NCBI GenBank assembly: GCA_964385045.1
Contig: CAYLNM010000206.1
Location: 1-6,372 of the forward strand
DNA from: CAYLNM01 sp964385045
Lineage (GTDB): Bacteria; Planctomycetota; Phycisphaerae; Phycisphaerales; SM1A02
Reading direction: 5' to 3'
Length of the DNA stretch: 6,372 nt
Shown here piece by piece: positions 5,185-6,372 of this stretch. The notes under the pieces were generated by a model. It did no database searches and had not been told where the DNA came from. It saw nothing but the letters and a program-made list of their open reading frames with translations. A program made the translations under genes and the position numbers. Within the stretch, counting starts at the first letter, position 1. Each line of letters begins with the position of its first letter.

Positions 5185-5190
5185 TATCCT
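5185..5190 (+). promoter_or_regulatory. Candidate -10 box of the glycosyltransferase gene
   Basis: TATCCT in a GCCGTATCCTCCG context lies 60 bp before the ATG, which implies a leader of roughly 53 nt. The leader is C-rich and holds no Shine-Dalgarno site. No -35 match is seen. Confidence 0.4.
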
Positions 5191-5250
5191 CCGACCTTCG
5201 GAAGCTCCCCGACTCCCCCGCCGCCCCGCGTCCCGCCCGAGCCGCGCCCG

Positions 5251-6213
5251 ATGGCCCAGCCCGCATCCGAGCCCACGTCCCTCGCCGGCCGGATGGTCAT
5301 CATCTCGCCGTGTCGCGACGAGGCCGAGTACGCCCAGCGGACCATCGACAGCATGGTCGCGCAGAGTCGGCGCCCGGACCTCTGGCTGGTGGTCGACGAC
5401 GGGTCCACCGACGCGACGCCCGACATGCTCGCGGCCGCGTCGGCCGAGCACGACTGGATCCGCGTCCTCCGCCGGGAGGACCGAGGCCACCGCGCGGTCG
5501 GGCCGGGCGTGGTCGACGCGTTCCTCGCCGGCCTGGCCGGGGTCGATCTCGCCGACGTGGCGATCCTCGGCAAGTTCGACCTCGACGTCGATCTCCCGCC
5601 GCGCTACCTCGAGCGACTCGAGGGCCGCTTCGCCGCCGATCCGCGCCTCGGGACGTGCAGCGGCAAGCCGTACTTCCTCGACGGAGCGGGACGGCGGGTG
5701 AGCGAGAAGATCAGCGACGAGATGTCGGCCGGGATGACGAAGCTCTGGCGCCGCGCCTGCTACGAGGACATCGGCGGCCTCGTCCGCGAGGTGATGTGGG
5801 ACGGCATCGACTGCCACCGCTGCCGGATGCACGGCTGGAAGGCGTGCTCATTCGACGATCCGGAGCTCGCGTTCGAGCACCTGCGGCCGATGGGCTCGAG
5901 CCAGAAGGGCATCTGGACCGGCCGCACCCGCCACGGCTTCGGGCAGTGGTTCATGGGGACGAGCTTCCCGTACATGACGGCGTCGGCCGTCTACCGCATG
6001 ACGCGGCCGCCGCTGCTGATCGGCGGCCTGGCGATGTGGTGGGGCTACGTGAAGGCCATGCTCGGCGGCGAGCGCCGGTACGAGGATCGCGAGTTCCGCT
6101 CCTTCCTCCGGCGGTATCAGTGGTCGAGCCTCCTCCGCGGCAAGCGGGCGACGGTGGCCCGGCTCGACGCCGCCGGCGAGGCGCGATGGCAGCGGCGGTT
6201 CGGGGCTGCCTGA
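5251..6213 (+). CDS. Family 2 (GT-A fold) glycosyltransferase
   Basis: The 320-aa protein transfers a sugar from a nucleotide-sugar donor; donor and acceptor are not evident. The GT2 signature begins at VIISPCRDEAEYAQRTIDS (16-34). LWLVVDDGSTDAT (44-56) holds the nucleotide-binding Asp pair. KFDLDVDLPPRYLE (108-121) holds the DxD-type metal site. TCSGKPYF (135-142) and VMWDGIDCHRCRMHGW (181-196) are the acceptor-side motifs, with Asp184 or Asp187 a likely catalytic base. The C-terminal part (RPMGSSQKGIWTGRTRHGFGQWFMGTS, then a hydrophobic PPLLIGGLAMWWGYVKAML at 253-271) is strongly conserved-looking and probably sits at the inner membrane as an amphipathic or re-entrant segment rather than a full transmembrane channel. 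The ATG at 5251 is the first in frame; Met15 (5293) would still keep the fold. The gene stands alone, with its own candidate promoter and no other polysaccharide genes in view. A role in cell-surface polysaccharide is an inference. Confidence 0.88.
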   Translation: MAQPASEPTSLAGRMVIISPCRDEAEYAQRTIDSMVAQSRRPDLWLVVDDGSTDATPDMLAAASAEHDWIRVLRREDRGHRAVGPGVVDAFLAGLAGVDLADVAILGKFDLDVDLPPRYLERLEGRFAADPRLGTCSGKPYFLDGAGRRVSEKISDEMSAGMTKLWRRACYEDIGGLVREVMWDGIDCHRCRMHGWKACSFDDPELAFEHLRPMGSSQKGIWTGRTRHGFGQWFMGTSFPYMTASAVYRMTRPPLLIGGLAMWWGYVKAMLGGERRYEDREFRSFLRRYQWSSLLRGKRATVARLDAAGEARWQRRFGAA

Positions 6214-6219
6214 GCCGCA

Positions 6220-6240
6220 GGCGGCCCGCGGGCGGCCGCC
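6220..6240 (+). terminator. Candidate hairpin terminator after the glycosyltransferase gene
   Basis: The arms GGCGGCC (6220-6226) and GGCCGCC (6234-6240) pair around a 7-base loop, starting 6 bp after the stop codon. No T-run follows. A second small stem, GCGTCC-CTC-GGACGC (6277-6291), lies downstream and could assist. The call rests on position and base pairing only. Confidence 0.35.
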
Positions 6241-6320
6241 GAACGGTCGGCACGCGGCCCGAACGGTCCCGGATCCGCGTCCCTCGGACGCACGCGGTCG
6301 CGGACCCGCTCCCTCGGATG
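6239..6320 (+). repeat. Short direct repeats downstream of the glycosyltransferase gene
   Basis: CCGAACGGTC occurs at 6239-6248 and again at 6259-6268, a 20-bp spacing. A longer imperfect pair follows: 6271-6290 and 6302-6320 share GGA-CCGC and TCCCTCGGA cores with one base missing in the second copy. No gene is visible from 6214 to the window end. Confidence 0.45.
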
Positions 6321-6372
6321 CGCTCCGCTGGGCCCGAGCCTCGATCCGGACTCCGCACCCAGGACCCCGCGC

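Larger units (their letters stand above)
4902..5250. other. Gene-free gap between the asparaginase and glycosyltransferase genes
   Basis: I find no protein or RNA gene that I can support in these 349 bases. Open frames cross it on both strands but show no recognisable protein and continue from shadows of the flanking genes. It contains a strong palindromic hairpin (4950-4978), a second bulged hairpin (5134-5166), a -10-like box (5185-5190) and a C-rich leader for the glycosyltransferase gene. Confidence 0.6.

Noticed and set aside
3543..5573. 676-aa minus-strand frame opposite the asparaginase gene
   Set aside because: It is a shadow frame of low-complexity Arg/Ala/Pro/Gly, while the plus strand encodes an enzyme with aligned catalytic residues.
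1..6372. tRNA, rRNA, insertion sequence or phage attachment features
   Set aside because: I looked for cloverleaf arms, transposase motifs and terminal inverted repeats with target duplications and saw none.

Overview
The window comes from a very GC-rich bacterial chromosome (by eye roughly three quarters G+C). Real genes carry G or C at nearly every third codon position. The proteins look planctomycete-like, and the class Phycisphaerae is my best guess. The grounds are a Tat-exported glycosylasparaginase-type hydrolase, a highly conserved family 2 glycosyltransferase of a type I associate with planctomycetes, a SucD with extra loops, and sparse Shine-Dalgarno use. The lineage is an inference from gene style, not proven.

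Layout. On the minus strand at the left lie a 5'-partial-to-edge membrane or lipoprotein gene (1-447) and holA, the DNA polymerase III delta subunit (568-1599). These read leftward and may form one unit. A 617-bp intergenic region (1600-2216) separates holA from the divergent sucD. It contains an 11-bp-arm inverted repeat placed where the holA -35 region should be, then a degenerate tandem array with a strict 8-bp period over about 312 bp (1721-2032), then a likely sucD promoter and leader. On the plus strand follow sucD (succinyl-CoA synthetase alpha, 2217-3176), a small unrecognised gene (3199-3645), a Tat-signal Ntn-hydrolase of the glycosylasparaginase family (3672-4901), a strong palindromic terminator candidate (4950-4978), a 349-bp gene-free gap with a second hairpin and a candidate promoter, and a GT-A glycosyltransferase (5251-6213). 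A non-coding tail with short repeats ends the window.

How the genes relate. There is no single pathway: replication (holA), TCA cycle (sucD), exported amidohydrolase and glycosyl transfer sit side by side, mostly as separate transcription units. Four genes have a TAnnnT -10-like box upstream. In holA and the asparaginase gene this box lies exactly 7 nt before the ATG, which predicts leaderless transcripts.

The most unusual element is the 8-bp-period array between holA and sucD. It has no unit-length slippage, carries an internal 56-bp (7-unit) duplication, and is open in many frames. It therefore creates long false ORFs that would wrongly extend both holA and sucD.
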